From Saururus chinensis (taxonomy: Eukaryota; Streptophyta; Magnoliopsida; Piperales; Saururaceae): DNA of 64,000 nt. Made by a program: the position numbers and the translations under genes. The stretch is taken from the NCBI GenBank assembly GCA_035235625.1, contig CP141145.1, positions 21,454,563-21,518,562 on the forward strand. Reading direction: 5' to 3'. The notes under the pieces were generated by a model. That model did no database searches. It was given only the letters and a program-made list of their open reading frames with translations, and was not told the DNA's origin. Of the stretch, positions 1 to 11,212 are shown piece after piece. Numbering within the stretch: position 1 is the stretch's first letter; the number at the start of each line of letters is the position of its first letter.

Positions 1-2294
1 AAATATTGAGCGATTGGGAAACTCTCGGCCGAGAATTACAAAGATATTTTTAAGGACCAATCGATTGATCCTCTCATTGTATAAATCAGCAATCCATTAA
101 TGCAATACTAAATTTTCCAATTTTCCTTTATTTTCCCAAAAATTCCCATAATCACTATCAACAATTATTCTTAATCAAAACTAAGTTATTTGTGTATGTG
201 AATGTGTGAAATTAAACCTTTGACCTTTAACATTCAACTTAGTCTTCAATCTTGAACTTTCAGAATATGTCTACTCCTATTTTTCAAGTTTATCAATTCT
301 AAATATGATTCCCAATAACATCTAGTTGAACTCTTACGACCAAAACATACATTAAATTTTGACATTGATTTAATCAACAAAATTAGCCAATTACATCACA
401 TGTAAGTTATGACTCGTATGTTCTTATATCTTTGTTTTTGTAAATCGATAACTCTATATCTTACTTTAATTAGTGCATATTTGGTCTGGGTAGAGTGTCC
501 TATGGTGTTTTCCATGTAGTGTTTTCACATAAAAATTGTTATGTGTTGATTGTTGTTTTGATTTGCATAATTTTGCCAAACACGGGATTTCCACGCTTTG
601 GTAAAAATATATGGTTTTATTTTAAAGGGAAAGATATAGTATGAAACAAAAGACACTTACCCATCTATGCACGAAAGTATAACAAACCATTCCCACCCAG
701 TTATACATTCAAATAGAGGAATGTTGAAAAATAATTTAATAACTATAAAATCAATGTGAAAGACTCTTACTCATCTATGCATGAAAGTACAAAAACCCTA
801 ATTTTTATCTTCTAACTCATCTTGATTTTTGGGAAAAATATCCAAAGATGTCAGATGATGACTAAATTTTGAACATAAAGAATTAACCAAGTCACTAACA
901 TAGAAATAAATTGAGGGGCCGATTTGACTTCAAAACTATTTATCTCATAATTATAGAAATTACTACATGGTGCAATAAATGTTGAATATTGGATTGTAAA
1001 TAACGTAACATGATGATAAAGACTCCAAATCAAAAAGAGATTTTTATGTTGAACTGAGAACTCATTGAGTTTTACCCAAAAAATAAATTACGAGCAAAAA
1101 TTTATGTTTAAAGGGCTGAAAATAATTTAGAGCACAAAATCATAGAATTGTGAATTTCAAACTACATGGGTTCCAAAATATCTAATAATTCATGATTAAT
1201 CGATAAAAATCCCAACAACTATGAAGTTAAACTAGACACCTTAAAAGCATCCATAAATTTTTATGATGACAAGCAATGATGGAAAAGTCTCAAAATGAAG
1301 CCCAAAACATGGGATAGTGCCAACTAGCTAAAACTAGGTTTCATGAAAATATCAAGAGTTGACCAATGAATACTTAATGTAAGACTCTAAAAATTTTACT
1401 ACATAAATTTGAAGAATTACGTAAGATCTCAAAAAATAAGGATAAAAAAGAACACTAAAATATCCAAAATAATTCAGCAAATATGGGTGTATGAGAAAAT
1501 AGAGAATCTTAAGAAGAAAAGCTATACACCACTTCAAATGAAATTTCATCACTCTAATATTCAGCATGGATTAATTGCGATCAGTTACAATTCATACGAA
1601 ACCTTTTGATAATCACCATATAGCAAAGATTTACAATCATGTATCAAAAGCCCAAACTTTGACTTGCAATTAAAAACCCTAATAGCATACAATAGAAATT
1701 CATTTTCAAAACCTGCACAAGTATGAAAAATCAATGGGCATGGATCACTTACCTCTCAAGTAGATCCCGAAGCCCCTAGAGTTTATGCAAAAAGCTTTTT
1801 CCTTACACAAACCGTAGTTTTCACATAATTCCTCTTAGGCACCAACAAGAAAAAATATATTACTAATTTAATCAAAGTCAAAGGAAATCTATTCCTTATT
1901 TTGATGCAAATTATAACATTTAAATCAATCCCTTGTCCGGCACACAAGTTGAAGAAATGCCTCAATATGGTGCCCTAATAGTGGAGGATCCAAATTTCTA
2001 GGTCTTTCCAAGGCTTCTTCAATGGTATTCTACACAAAATCAAGGGAGAAAGATAAATGAATAAGAAAAAAGAAAGAGACTCCTATTAATTAAAATCCAC
2101 CAATTTGAGTCAATCTACAACTTGGCTCTGCACACTGACTAATAGACGGGCTCGTGGACTTGTTTGGTGAGCACCTTGCCTGACTCAGGTTCCCGTATCT
2201 CACATTCACTAATCCAAATACTTGTAAAATTTGTAGGTACATATTAGTCGGACATTCTCCTTTGCTATTGGCACATAGCTTTCTCACCAATTAA
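1..2294. other. AT-rich intergenic DNA with a possible copia LTR fragment
   Basis: I see no supportable gene here; the short ORFs have no recognisable domains. About 420-620 resembles the tails of plant copia LTRs: a stretch reading roughly 'gtaaatcgataactctatatc', then 'ttgttatgtgttgattgttg' and 'gatttgcat'. The same layout recurs near 15690-15870. A short phrase around 'acttacccatctatgcacgaaagta' near 656 recurs with changes near 766, so there is also a small local repeat. Confidence 0.4.
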
Positions 2295-2572
2295 GCTATT
2301 CACAATATATAGGTCAGTGTCCATTGGGAAAAGGGAGCAATATCTTTAGCAATCAAAGCTCATAGGTTTTGATGAGTAGTTCGTCATCTCCTATCATAGC
2401 CAGCCCAACCCTCCTCTACCATACCATTTGGATGCTATTCACAATATATAGGTCAGTGTCCATTGGGAAAAGGGGGCAATATCTTTAGCAATCAAAGCTC
2501 ATAGGTTTTGATGAGTAGTTCGTCATCTCCTATTATAGCCAGCCCAACCCTCCTCTACCATACCATTTGGAT
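2295..2572. repeat. 139-bp tandem duplication, two copies
   Basis: Copy one is 2295-2433 and copy two is 2434-2572. Both start GCTATTCACAATATATAGG and end CCATACCATTTGGAT. I count two differences by eye (AGGGAGCAA against AGGGGGCAA, and CCTATCATAGCC against CCTATTATAGCC), so the duplication is recent. It is followed by a 17-bp direct repeat (AAAGGGGTGGGTTGGCT) near 2607-2640. No coding function is visible. Confidence 0.9.
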
Positions 2573-3311
2573 ATACATGGACGATAGATATTCATTGACC
2601 GTGTTAAAGGGGTGGGTTGGCTAAAGGGGTGGGTTGGCTAAAAGAGAAGACGTAAACTACTCATATAAATAAATATGCCTGATCTAGTTTTAAAAAAAAA
2701 AACATTTATATGTTGAAAAGCAATGCATCTCCATACATTGATATTTTGGACTTAGAGTGATTGATACCATGTTCAATCTTAGGGTAATATACTTTCGCGG
2801 GTGGACCTGTTTCTTTCCTCTTATCCTTGTCAAGATGTTTTCCCTCTTTCCATTGTTTTGGTCAGCAAGAAAATGAAGCAAAAAGGGAAAAGATATCTTA
2901 AGAAAATGAAAATAAATCAAAGGACATCATATTTTCTTTCATCGATTGAAAAAATTGAAAATTAGAATTTCTTTTATGTGTTCTTTAACCGATAGATTTA
3001 ATAAAAATAAAATAAAATGCGAAAAATTTGCGACCTCCCTCATTGTTTCCATATACAACCCAACAATGTGTGCCCCACTGAGTAGTGGACAAATGTTGTA
3101 GCCTACTAAGGATTTTACCTGATTCATCATCACCCTCTACCCTTCCTTAATAGCTCAACCACAAGGACTTCTTTCTTAACGAAAAAAAACTACATTAATT
3201 TTATGAAGATTGTCAATGTAAAGCAGTTAAATTGACCAAATACTGCCCAGTACGCACTAGAGGGCACTGGTGCCCACAGATCACTGACCAATATGCAACC
3301 AGCAGCCAAAG
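2573..3311. other. Intergenic DNA downstream of the GST gene
   Basis: This stretch lies on the 3' side of the minus-strand GST gene. It is AT-rich with a short poly-A run near 2692 and no recognisable coding sequence. The part just below 3311 should contain the GST 3' untranslated region, but I cannot place a polyadenylation site with confidence. Confidence 0.35.
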
Positions 3312-4077
3312 TCAAGGTTTTGGAGCAGCCAACCTTGACTGTCTAAGACTTTGCATATGAGCTAGCAATCTCTCTCGAGGAGGCAGGCTCTCCTTTACCA
3401 CTGCAACATCAAGAAAATCATGGAACCATTTCCTCAGCAAGGGTGATTCCTCTTCATCAACCATGTGAAGGCCAAGGATTTCTTCCAGCAGCGGGATCCA
3501 GTAAGCAAACCAGCCGGCAACAACATCTACAAATCCTATTTTGTCTCCTCCAAAGAACTTATTCCCCTTTAGGCCCTCTTCCAAAGTTCGCAAACTCTCA
3601 CCGGCCTCTTTCATTGCTTTCTCCAGTTCCCCTCCAGTCTTGGAAGTGGTGGCAACCACTAAAGGCAAGCACTGCATAAAGAAGAAACAAGTCAGATGAC
3701 TTTACTCCTTGAAAATAATCAACGTTAGAATGGTTATGATAATGAAGTAAGATGACCACCTTCTCATCTGCAAATTTGGCCCAAAAACGTGCCACGGCCC
3801 TTTCATAAGGATCTTCAGGCAGCAACTGATACTGTTCCTTCCATGTCTCCTCTAGGTATTCAAGAATAACAAGTGACTCTGCTAGTGATTTACCTTCATG
3901 CAGAAGAACTGGGATCTTCTTGTGGATTGGATTGTACTTCATAATCAAAGGGCTGCTGCTGGGTTCAGCTTCTTGAATGTATTCATAGTGAATATCTTTT
4001 AGCTTCAGAGCCCATTCGATCCTGAGGGCCAAAGGGCTAGGCCAAAAACCGATCAACTTCACGTGGTTAGCCAGCAT
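3312..4077 (-). CDS. GSTU: Tau-class glutathione S-transferase, two exons
   Basis: A cytosolic tau-class GST, which conjugates glutathione to electrophilic compounds in plant detoxification and stress responses. Exon 1 is 4077-3760 (106 codons, ending FADEK). The intron is 3759-3672 (88 bp, GT...AG). Exon 2 is 3671-3312 (119 codons plus stop). The join is in phase 0, giving 225 residues, a normal tau length. The N-terminal thioredoxin-like domain has [15 protein letters not shown] with the expected catalytic Ser14, K54-I-P for glutathione, and the E67-S68 pair in [16 protein letters not shown]. The C-terminal helical domain carries [15 protein letters not shown] across the splice, then [20 protein letters not shown]. 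The single intron after about residue 106 is the usual tau position. I see no frameshift or stop, so it is probably functional. I cannot tell which tau paralogue it is. The annotated start is the only plausible ATG before WPSP. Confidence 0.93.
3672..3759 (-). other. Intron of the tau GST gene
   Basis: On the minus strand the intron begins GTGGTCATC after the AAG codon at 3760 and ends TTCTTTATGCAG before TGC at 3671. Reading through it would put [18 protein letters not shown] in the protein, which does not fit the family. Removing it restores FADEK-CLPLVV. Confidence 0.9.
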
Positions 4078-4339
4078 TTGTCTGCTATTCTGCCTTCTAT
4101 TAATCTCTTATGACTCCAATCTTATAGCTCCAATCTATAGTTAGGTCATTGATGATGTATTTGGTTGGAAAACTTTGACAAGACTAAAAGCCAACTTAGA
4201 CGCCAAAGTAGACTGAAAGAAGAATCTTTTAACAACCCTGAACCATTAGTCCGTCAGCAAGACTTCTCATCAAATCTTTCCCTCTCTTACTATAATTGAA
4301 AATGCTGGTTTCAAGCTAATTATATTGTTTATGCTAATA

Positions 4340-4521
4340 CTCCCTCCGCCCCCACATTAATAGCTCTATTTGGTAAAAAAAAAATTTATTCCATATTAAT
4401 AGCTCCGCTTTCTTCAATCAGTAGTAAATACTTTAAAAAGTGTCATAAGCTTATTTTGGATCTGAGATTCACTATTCAATAAAAACTACGATTTTTCAAT
4501 ATGAATATGAGATGGAGATAG
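4340..4521. mobile_element. Stowaway-like MITE 1
   Basis: The element begins CTCCCTCCGCCCCCACATTA and ends GAGATGGAGATAG, with TA on each side (4338-4339 and 4522-4523). CTCCCTCCGTCCC-type ends with a TA duplication are characteristic of Stowaway (Tc1/mariner-derived) MITEs. It is about 182 bp, non-coding, and sits 260 bp upstream of the GST start, so it lies in the promoter region. Confidence 0.75.
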
Positions 4522-5349
4522 TATAAACCAACAACCATGAAACTAATTTGTATGGTTGTAAATGAATATTTGTTGTCTCTAATTAACACTATATTCCCTG
4601 ATTTTGGCCAAGACGGCCAAAAACTGCACTTTTGAAGTCATTACTAATGGCACCAATTAACACTTTCGAAGCCACTATTAGCCATGACTACGAAGAGAAA
4701 ATTGAATCTTTCCCAGGTGAAGCTCGATCATGCTCATGAAATTTCAAAATCCCATTAGCTGTTGGAAGTGTGGAAAGATTAGGCAAGACTTACGTATTAG
4801 AAACATACCCATATTAATTCCAAGTGAAATCTCTTACTAGAAAAGTGAAACTTATCCTGATTCCTTCGGCTGAAAATTAGCTGAAAGGAAATTGGGTCAT
4901 TAAGAGCAGCAGACTTTCAGCTGACAAAGGAAAGTTCAGAAACGCTACAATCTCGTCGAGTCCTCAACTCTGTATCTGCATGTTCCATCAACCAGAAATC
5001 ATTCGTCCAGACTGCTCTTTCGAGCCAGAGGAACTGCCCTCCAACAATTGGTGGCTCAGCCATACGATGCCTCCAAAGAAGGGACCAGGTCCCGACTCAA
5101 GCGAAAAGGCCTGTGAGATATATTCGAGCAGTCACTGCTCTCCCAACTTGCAGATAATGTTAAGGCAACGGACAACAGAAATCAGAAGCAATTCACGCAG
5201 ATTCGGGCCATGTTTGCCTAGTTACAGAACATAGCGAAATCTGGTAAGTAATTATGAGCTAGGCTTGTTACAATGACGAGGATAACCAGTCTCAATATCC
5301 TGCGCAGTCCTAATGTCGCATACGATGGGTATCTTGAAGAGTGGCAGAG
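4522..5349. other. GST upstream region, no gene seen
   Basis: Mixed-composition DNA between the MITE and a copia LTR. An 84-codon ORF at 4980-5234 has no recognisable motif and is probably chance. I cannot identify a core promoter. Confidence 0.3.
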
Positions 5350-6264
5350 TGGCGCCGCAACGGAAGCGGCGGGAGGATCGGCCCTTGGTGATGTCACAAT
5401 TGATAAAAGTCGCTGCTTTTTTTAAATTTTATTCCAAAAATGTATATAACATAAAATCATATATTAGCAATAGTAAATTCTAAGTGCTATTAATAACATG
5501 AATGAATAAAGGAGACAGTATGAATTAACCTTTAGAGCGTGACATTGACTGTCTTCCTTCACCAACACCCTTATAAACAAATAGTAAATTACTGTGAAAA
5601 TACCTTGTTGATCTATGTAAATCCCAAAATCTGCCCACATGGAAACCTCTAAGAGGAGTGCCCTAGCCCTGGATTACTACCCACTAAGAATTTTCTCACC
5701 TCCTAAGATCTATAGTAGAGCTTCCCTACAGAGAAGGAGAAGGAGAAGGAGAAGTAACCGGTGATAGAACCACCCAAAGACCACTTCATGGGGTGTGGCC
5801 GCCATCAAAGGAAGAGGGGGTGTGGGTTGGAGAAGGAGAGTGGGGGACTCTCGGTTGATTAGGTCAGTCAAAAGTTAATAGTCATTAGGGCTCCCTAATT
5901 ACATCCTTTTATAACCTTCTTAGGTGGGCTTAAGGCTCAAAGAGCCTCCAATTTGGATCTTTAGAGGTTCTACTACAATGGGTATTGGCTCATGCCCCCA
6001 TGGGTCAACCTCTACTAACCACATAGGTCCCACTATGGTACACTAATAAAAAATGGGCCTCACAAGGTGCACATGCTAAAACCTAACACATGTCCGGTGA
6101 GTATGTGTAGAGATGATATGGGTCCCATAGAAAACCATATGTTGCAGTGGTTGTGGGGTTAGTGTGACTACCCCCACTACCCTTTGACCCAATGGACCCC
6201 TTCTAACTCACCCAAGAAAGTCAAGGTAGACCATATGGGACCAAACCCATTTCATCATCCAACA
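5350..6264 (-). repeat. Copia LTR, 3' LTR of a minus-strand element
   Basis: On the minus strand the LTR begins TGTTGGATGATGAAATGGG and ends near GCGCCA. It is preceded (minus direction) by a purine tract GTGGGGGG, a typical polypurine tract. It matches the LTR at 23397-24352 across its length, for example 'gggctccctaat', 'ggtcagtcaaaagtta' and 'gtgcacat...aaaacctaacaca', at perhaps 75% identity by eye. A short (GAGAAG)n run lies near 5733-5754. Confidence 0.75.
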
Positions 6265-6355
6265 CCCCCCACTATGGGTGAAGGACTTATATGGTTCAAA
6301 TAACAACTTGCACTAGTCTTATCTTAAACTAATATTATGAGCATGTCTAATGAAG

Positions 6356-6630
6356 AAAATTGTTATTAGGCCTTTGTGAATGAATCTACCAATATCTCAG
6401 ACGTAGGAATATAATTCACGATCAAGTTTCCCCTTTGCAACAAGTCAAAAATATAATAGTAATGTACCTCAATGAGCTTACCCTTGAAACGGATCTCACC
6501 ATTCTTAAGTGTCAACAACATTCTCAAATTAGTGTAATAAATCTAGAAAAGATCATCAATCTAGTCTTTTATCTCCAACCTAGCTAGAAAATCTTTCATC
6601 TAAACTTTCTAAGAAGCTACAATACTACAA
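6356..6630 (-). pseudogene. Copia RNase H C-terminal remnant
   Basis: Read on the minus strand, this gives MKDFLARLEIKD, then after stops LRMLLTLKNGEIRFKGK, then LIEVHYYYIFDLLQRGNLIV, then NYIPTSEILVDSFTKA ending in TAA near 6358. This matches the end of Ty1-copia RNase H (the KHIEVRYHFIRD...VPTxxQLADxFTKxL layout). At least three in-frame stops show it is dead. It lies just upstream of the polypurine tract and LTR at 6264, as expected for the end of pol. The rest of the element toward higher coordinates is missing. Confidence 0.75.
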
Positions 6631-6890
6631 GCATAGAACTGTAAGAACATATATGTCATATGTATTGTATTGACTTATTTTTATAATCAAAATAATGTCA
6701 TATGTGTGTAATAGTATAAGTAAAAGAATTGCTAAAGACCAAGTGTTAAAGATGAAGCAGAGAAGTACTCATTCGGTATTTTGACAGGTAAAGACATGCA
6801 CACACTCACAAGCTATGGGGTCAAGGGAACTTTAAATTGAATGTAGTAGTGTTGGAAACATTTTAAATGAATAATGTGTTTTTGTTCACA
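6631..6890. other. Short flank of the first CACTA element
   Basis: AT-rich DNA with no recognised feature. It ends at the AGT target duplication (6891-6893). Confidence 0.4.
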
Positions 6891-6910
6891 AGTCACTACA
6901 ACAAAATCCA

Positions 6911-7411
6911 CTATTAGCGACGCTTATAAGCTTATAAGCGTCGCTAATAATAGCCTAAGCATCGCTAATGACTATTAGCGATGCTTAAAAAGCGTCGCTA
7001 GAAGCGTCGAAAATAGTCCCGTCGCAACTGCTCATTAGCGACGCTTAGCAATAGCATCACTAATATTGATATTAGCGATGCTTTTATAAGCATCGCTAAT
7101 AAATACTTATTAGCGACGTTTACTAACAATCGTCACTAATAAGACATTATTAGCGACGTTTATACAAACGTCGCTATTATGTTAATATATTATTTAAAAA
7201 AATTTAAAAATATTAGCAACATTTTATATATGTCGCTAAAGCCTTTAGCGACATTTAACAAAACGTCGCTATTAAGTTTTAAAAAACAGAAATTAAAACA
7301 AGCGTCGCTAAAAATCCATTATTAGCGACGCTATAAACACCGTCGCTAATAATATATATTTATAAAAAAATTAAAAAATACTATTAGCGACGCCTATCAA
7401 AGCGTCGCTAA
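6911..7411. repeat. 5' subterminal hairpin block of CACTA I
   Basis: Inverted repeats with arms TAGCGACG and CGTCGCTA follow one another every 30-90 bp. 6912-6949 is a perfect 38-bp palindrome centred on AAG|CTT. 7070-7101 has 14-bp perfect arms and a TTAT loop. In En/Spm, subterminal repeats bind the transposon protein; that role here is by analogy. Confidence 0.9.
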
Positions 7412-7429
7412 AAAATAAAAAAAATAGTA

Positions 7430-8380
7430 AACCGGTCGGATCATTGAAGACCCGACCGGTACGGGTCATTGAAGACCCGCTCGGGTCGGTGGTGACCCGC
7501 AAAAGCGGTTCGAGAAACCCGCTTCTACGGGTCGTCTTCAACCTCTCGACAGAGAGGTTGATATCACCGGCGGCTGTGGGCGGCGGCTGCGGGAGGGAGG
7601 AGCTGAGTGGACGGGAGGAGGGGAAGGAGTGGGGCAGGGGGAAACCGGGGAGAGAAGGGGGACAGGGTGGGGACCGAAGGGAGGGAGGCGGGGGACTGGA
7701 GTGAGGGGGGCAGAAGGGGTGCGGCGGGGCAGCGGGGGGGGAGGGAGGGGTGAAGCTGGGGGGGGGGGGAGGGAGGGGGGGGACTGCAGGGGACAATAGG
7801 GGGACGGGAAGGGGGCGGAGAGGGAGGGATTAGGCGGCGGACCGGAGCAGGGGGGAGGGAGGGGAGGGACTGGGGAGGGGGAGGGGAGGGGGAGGGAGGG
7901 GGAGGTGGGGATTGCGGGGGCCAATAGGGGAGGGGAAGGGGGCAGAGAGGGAGGGGATTGGACGGTGGCGGGCGGCAGGGAGATGTGGCGGCCGGAGTAG
8001 TGGGGGACCGGAACAAGGGACAAAGAAAACGGGGAAGGGCAGAGAAGGGGGAGGGGGACCGGAGGGGTGGGAGGGCGGCAGTGGAAGGCTGACCGGAAGC
8101 GGCGGGGAGACTTGACGGCGGGCCGCGGCAGTGGCGGCAAGGAGAGCAGACAGGGGAACAGAGGGGTTGGGGGAATCAGACTGGAGAACGGAGCGGCAGG
8201 GGAGAGTGGCCGAAGAGGAGGTGGGGTGGCGAGGCTGCAGGCAGCGGCGGCAGGGCGGGCGGGGGCGACGGCAGGAAAATGGGGGAGGGGGCTGGGTAGA
8301 TTTATAGGAGCGGGCAAAATTTCGCCCGCGCGCGAAATTTCCCCGCGTGGGCAGAATTTTGCCCGCGATTTTTTTTTAAA
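7430..8380. repeat. GC-rich, purine-skewed core block of CACTA I
   Basis: From about 7560 the plus strand is almost all G and A, with runs such as GGGGGGGGGGAGGGAGGG near 7759-7780. The left edge (7434-7560) holds short inverted GACCCG/CGGGTC units. The right edge (8309-8368) has two imperfect palindromes of the form GGGCAAAATTTCGCCC and GGGCAGAATTTTGCCC. The overlapping proline-rich minus-strand ORFs (7371-8404) and glycine/arginine-rich plus-strand ORFs (7444-8483) reflect composition only. Confidence 0.8.
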
Positions 8381-8387
8381 AAAAATT

Positions 8388-8612
8388 CCATTAGCGACGC
8401 TCATACAAACTAAACAGCGACGTATAAACTATACATCGCTAATGCAAACTGTATTAGTGACGTATATGCTTGTACGTCGCTAATATTATACTTTTTAGCG
8501 ACGTACACTCTTATATGTCGCTACTATAACATAGTATTAGCGACGTATAAGCGTATACGTCACTAATACATATGTTATATTAGCGACGTATAGTTTATAC
8601 GTCGCTAATACT
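8388..8612. repeat. Internal hairpin block of CACTA I
   Basis: Several consecutive hairpins, with arms changing from GCGACGC to the GCGACGTATA / TATACGTCGC class. The clearest is 8579-8611 (ATTAGCGACGTATA and TATACGTCGCTAAT around a short AT loop). Confidence 0.85.
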
Positions 8613-8639
8613 CCGATTTTTACAAAAAAAAAATTATAT

Positions 8640-10980
8640 TCCCTCCCCTCTCTCTCTCCCCCTCTCTCTTTGCTGTATCTCCTCTCTCTCTATCTCGCTT
8701 CTCTCCCCTCCACTCTCTCTCTCTCTTCCCTCTCCTCTTGCTCCCTATCTCCTCTCTCTCTCCCCCTCTTTCTCTATCTCCCTTCTCTCCCCTCTCTCTC
8801 CTCCGTATCTCCGTTCTCTCTCTCCCACTTGTCTCTCCTCTCTCTCTCTCTCCCCCTCTCTCTCTCCACCGTATCTCCTCTCTCTCTATCTCCCTTCTCT
8901 TCCCTCCCCTCTCTCTCTCTTCCTTCTCCTCTCGCTCCCTATCTCCTCTCCCTCTCCCCCTCTCTCTCTATCTCCCTTCTCTCCCCTCTCTCTCCTCCCT
9001 ATCTCCGTTCTCTCTCTCCCTATCTCCCTTCTCTCCCCTCCCCTTTCTCTCTCCTCCCTCCCCTCTCGCTCCCTATCTCCTCTCTCTCTCCCCCCCTCTC
9101 TCTATCTCCCTTCTCTCCCCTCTCTCTCCTCCCTATCTCCGTTCTCTCCCTCCCACTGTCTCTCCTCTCTCTCTCCGTCGTATCTCCTCTCTCTCTCTCT
9201 CCCCTCTCTCTCCCACCGTCTCTCCGTATCTCCTCTCTCTCCCCCTCTCTCTCTCCCACCGTCTCTTCGTATCTCCTCTCTCTTCTCTCTTCTCCCTCTC
9301 TCTCTCTCTAAACCCTCTCTCTCTTCCCTATTGTCTCACTCTCTCTCCTCTATTTTCAAGTTTTAAAGGTTTTTTATTATTTAAAATTAATTTTAAATCT
9401 AAAAAAAATTAAATAAAATACTAATAGCAACGTATAGCTATATACGTCGCTATTAGTACCTGTAGTAGCGACGTATATGAGTATACGTCGCTACTCAATG
9501 TACTAATAGCGATGTATAATTGTATACGTCGCTATTAGTATTTTATTTAATTTTTTTTCTTTATTTTAAAAATAATAAAAAATTTAAAAAAGTCAAAATA
9601 AAATTCTTCTCTCTTCCCTCCCCTCTCTCTCTCTCTTCCCTCCCCCCTCCCTCTTCCTTATTGTCTCACTCTCTCTCTCCTCTAATTTCAAATTTTAAAG
9701 ATTTTTTATTATTTAAAATTAATTTTAAAAAATTAAAAAAGAATTAAACAAAAATACTAATAGCGATGTATAGAAATATACGTCGCTATTAGTACCCATA
9801 TTAGCGACGTATAATCCTATACGTCGCTAATACACACACTAATAGTGACGTATATTCCTATGCGTCGCTATTAATATTTTATTTTAATTATTATTTTTAT
9901 TTTAAAAAATAAAAAAATTAATAAAAAATTTTAAAAATCAAAATAAAATTCTCTCACCCACCCTCTCTTCCCTCCCCTATCCCCTCTCTCTCCCCTCCCC
10001 TCTCCTCCTCTCTCCCCTCTCTCTTCTCTCCCCTCTCCTCTCACTCTCTCTCTCTTCCCTCTCCTCTATGTCCCTCTCTCTCTCCTCTCTTCTCTCTCTC
10101 CTCTAAATCTCCTTCCCTCTCTTCTTTGTCTCTCTCTCTCTCCTCTCCTCTCTCTCTCCCCTCTCCTCTCTGTCTTTCTCTCTCTTAACTATCCTCTCTC
10201 TCTCCACCCTCTCTCCCCTCCCCTCTCCCTCTTCCCTCCCCTCTCCCTCTCCCCTCCCTCTCTCTCTTCCCTCTCCTCTCCCTCTCTCTCTCCCCTCTCC
10301 TCTCTCCTATCTACCTACACAATATCTCTCCTCTAATTTCAATTTTTTAATATTTTTTATTCTTTAAAATTAATTTTTAAAATTACAAAAAATATTTAAA
10401 CAAATATACTAATAGCAACATATAGTGATATACGTCGCTATTAGTACACATATTAGCGACGTATAGTTTTATACGTCGCTAATACATGTATTAATAGCAA
10501 CGTATATTACTATACGTTGCTACTAGTATTTGTATTATATTTTAATTTTATTTTTTTATTTTAAAAATTAAAGAAATTAATAATTTTTTTTAAAAAAATC
10601 AAAATAAAATTTCCCTCTCCTCCCTCCCCCCCTCTCTCTTCCCTCTCCCCTCTCTCCACTCTCTCTCCCTTCTATCTCTCTCTCCTCTCTCTCTTCCCTC
10701 CCCTCTCCCTCCTCTCTCTCTCCCTTCTCTCTCTCCCTCCCTCTCTCCACTCTCTCTCCCTTCTATCACTCTCTCTCCTCTCTCTTCCCTCCCCTCTCCT
10801 CTCTCTCTCTCTCTTCTCTCTCTTTCTTCCCTCCCCTCTCCCTCCTCTCTCTCTCCCTTCTCTCTCTCCCTCCCTCTCTCCTCTACTCTCTCTCTCTCTT
10901 CCCTGCCCTCTCCTCTCTGTCTCCCTCTCTCTCTCTTCCCTCCCGTCTCTCCTATCTACCTACACACTATCTCTCCTCTA
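8640..10980. repeat. CT-tract and hairpin modules of CACTA I
   Basis: CT-only tracts lie at about 8640-9350, 9605-9690, 9950-10330 and 10612-10980. Each is followed by an AT-rich linker (TTTTTTATTATTTAAAATTAA type) and a hairpin cluster: 9419-9542, 9757-9870, 10405-10530, then 11050-11140. The order tract-linker-hairpin repeats four times, so the module itself has been amplified. The serine/leucine-rich ORFs inside are not genes. Confidence 0.88.
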
Positions 10981-11212
10981 ATTTCAAATTTTTAATATTT
11001 CTTATTCTTCAAAATTAATTTTTAAAATTATAAAAAATATTTAAATAAATATACTAATAGCGACGTATACATCTATACGTCGCTATTAGTACAATTAGTA
11101 GCGACGTATACAGATATACGTCGCTATTACTACTTTATTTTAATTATTTTTTATTTTAAAAAATAAAAAAATTAATTTTTTTAAAAAAATTAAAATTAAT
11201 TTTTAATAAAAA

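Noticed and set aside
6911-7411. Regularly spaced short repeats that look CRISPR-like.
   Set aside because: They are inverted, variable hairpins in a plant transposon with TIRs and target duplication. No cas genes exist and the host is a plant.
7371-8483. Long proline-rich (minus) and glycine/arginine-rich (plus) ORFs up to 288 codons.
   Set aside because: All frames of both strands are open because the DNA is nearly pure purine on one strand. There are no domains, and the region is inside a CACTA element.
8670-9412. Serine/leucine-rich ORFs of 213 and 224 codons.
   Set aside because: They translate CT-only repeats; two frames are open at once and give the same residue pattern.
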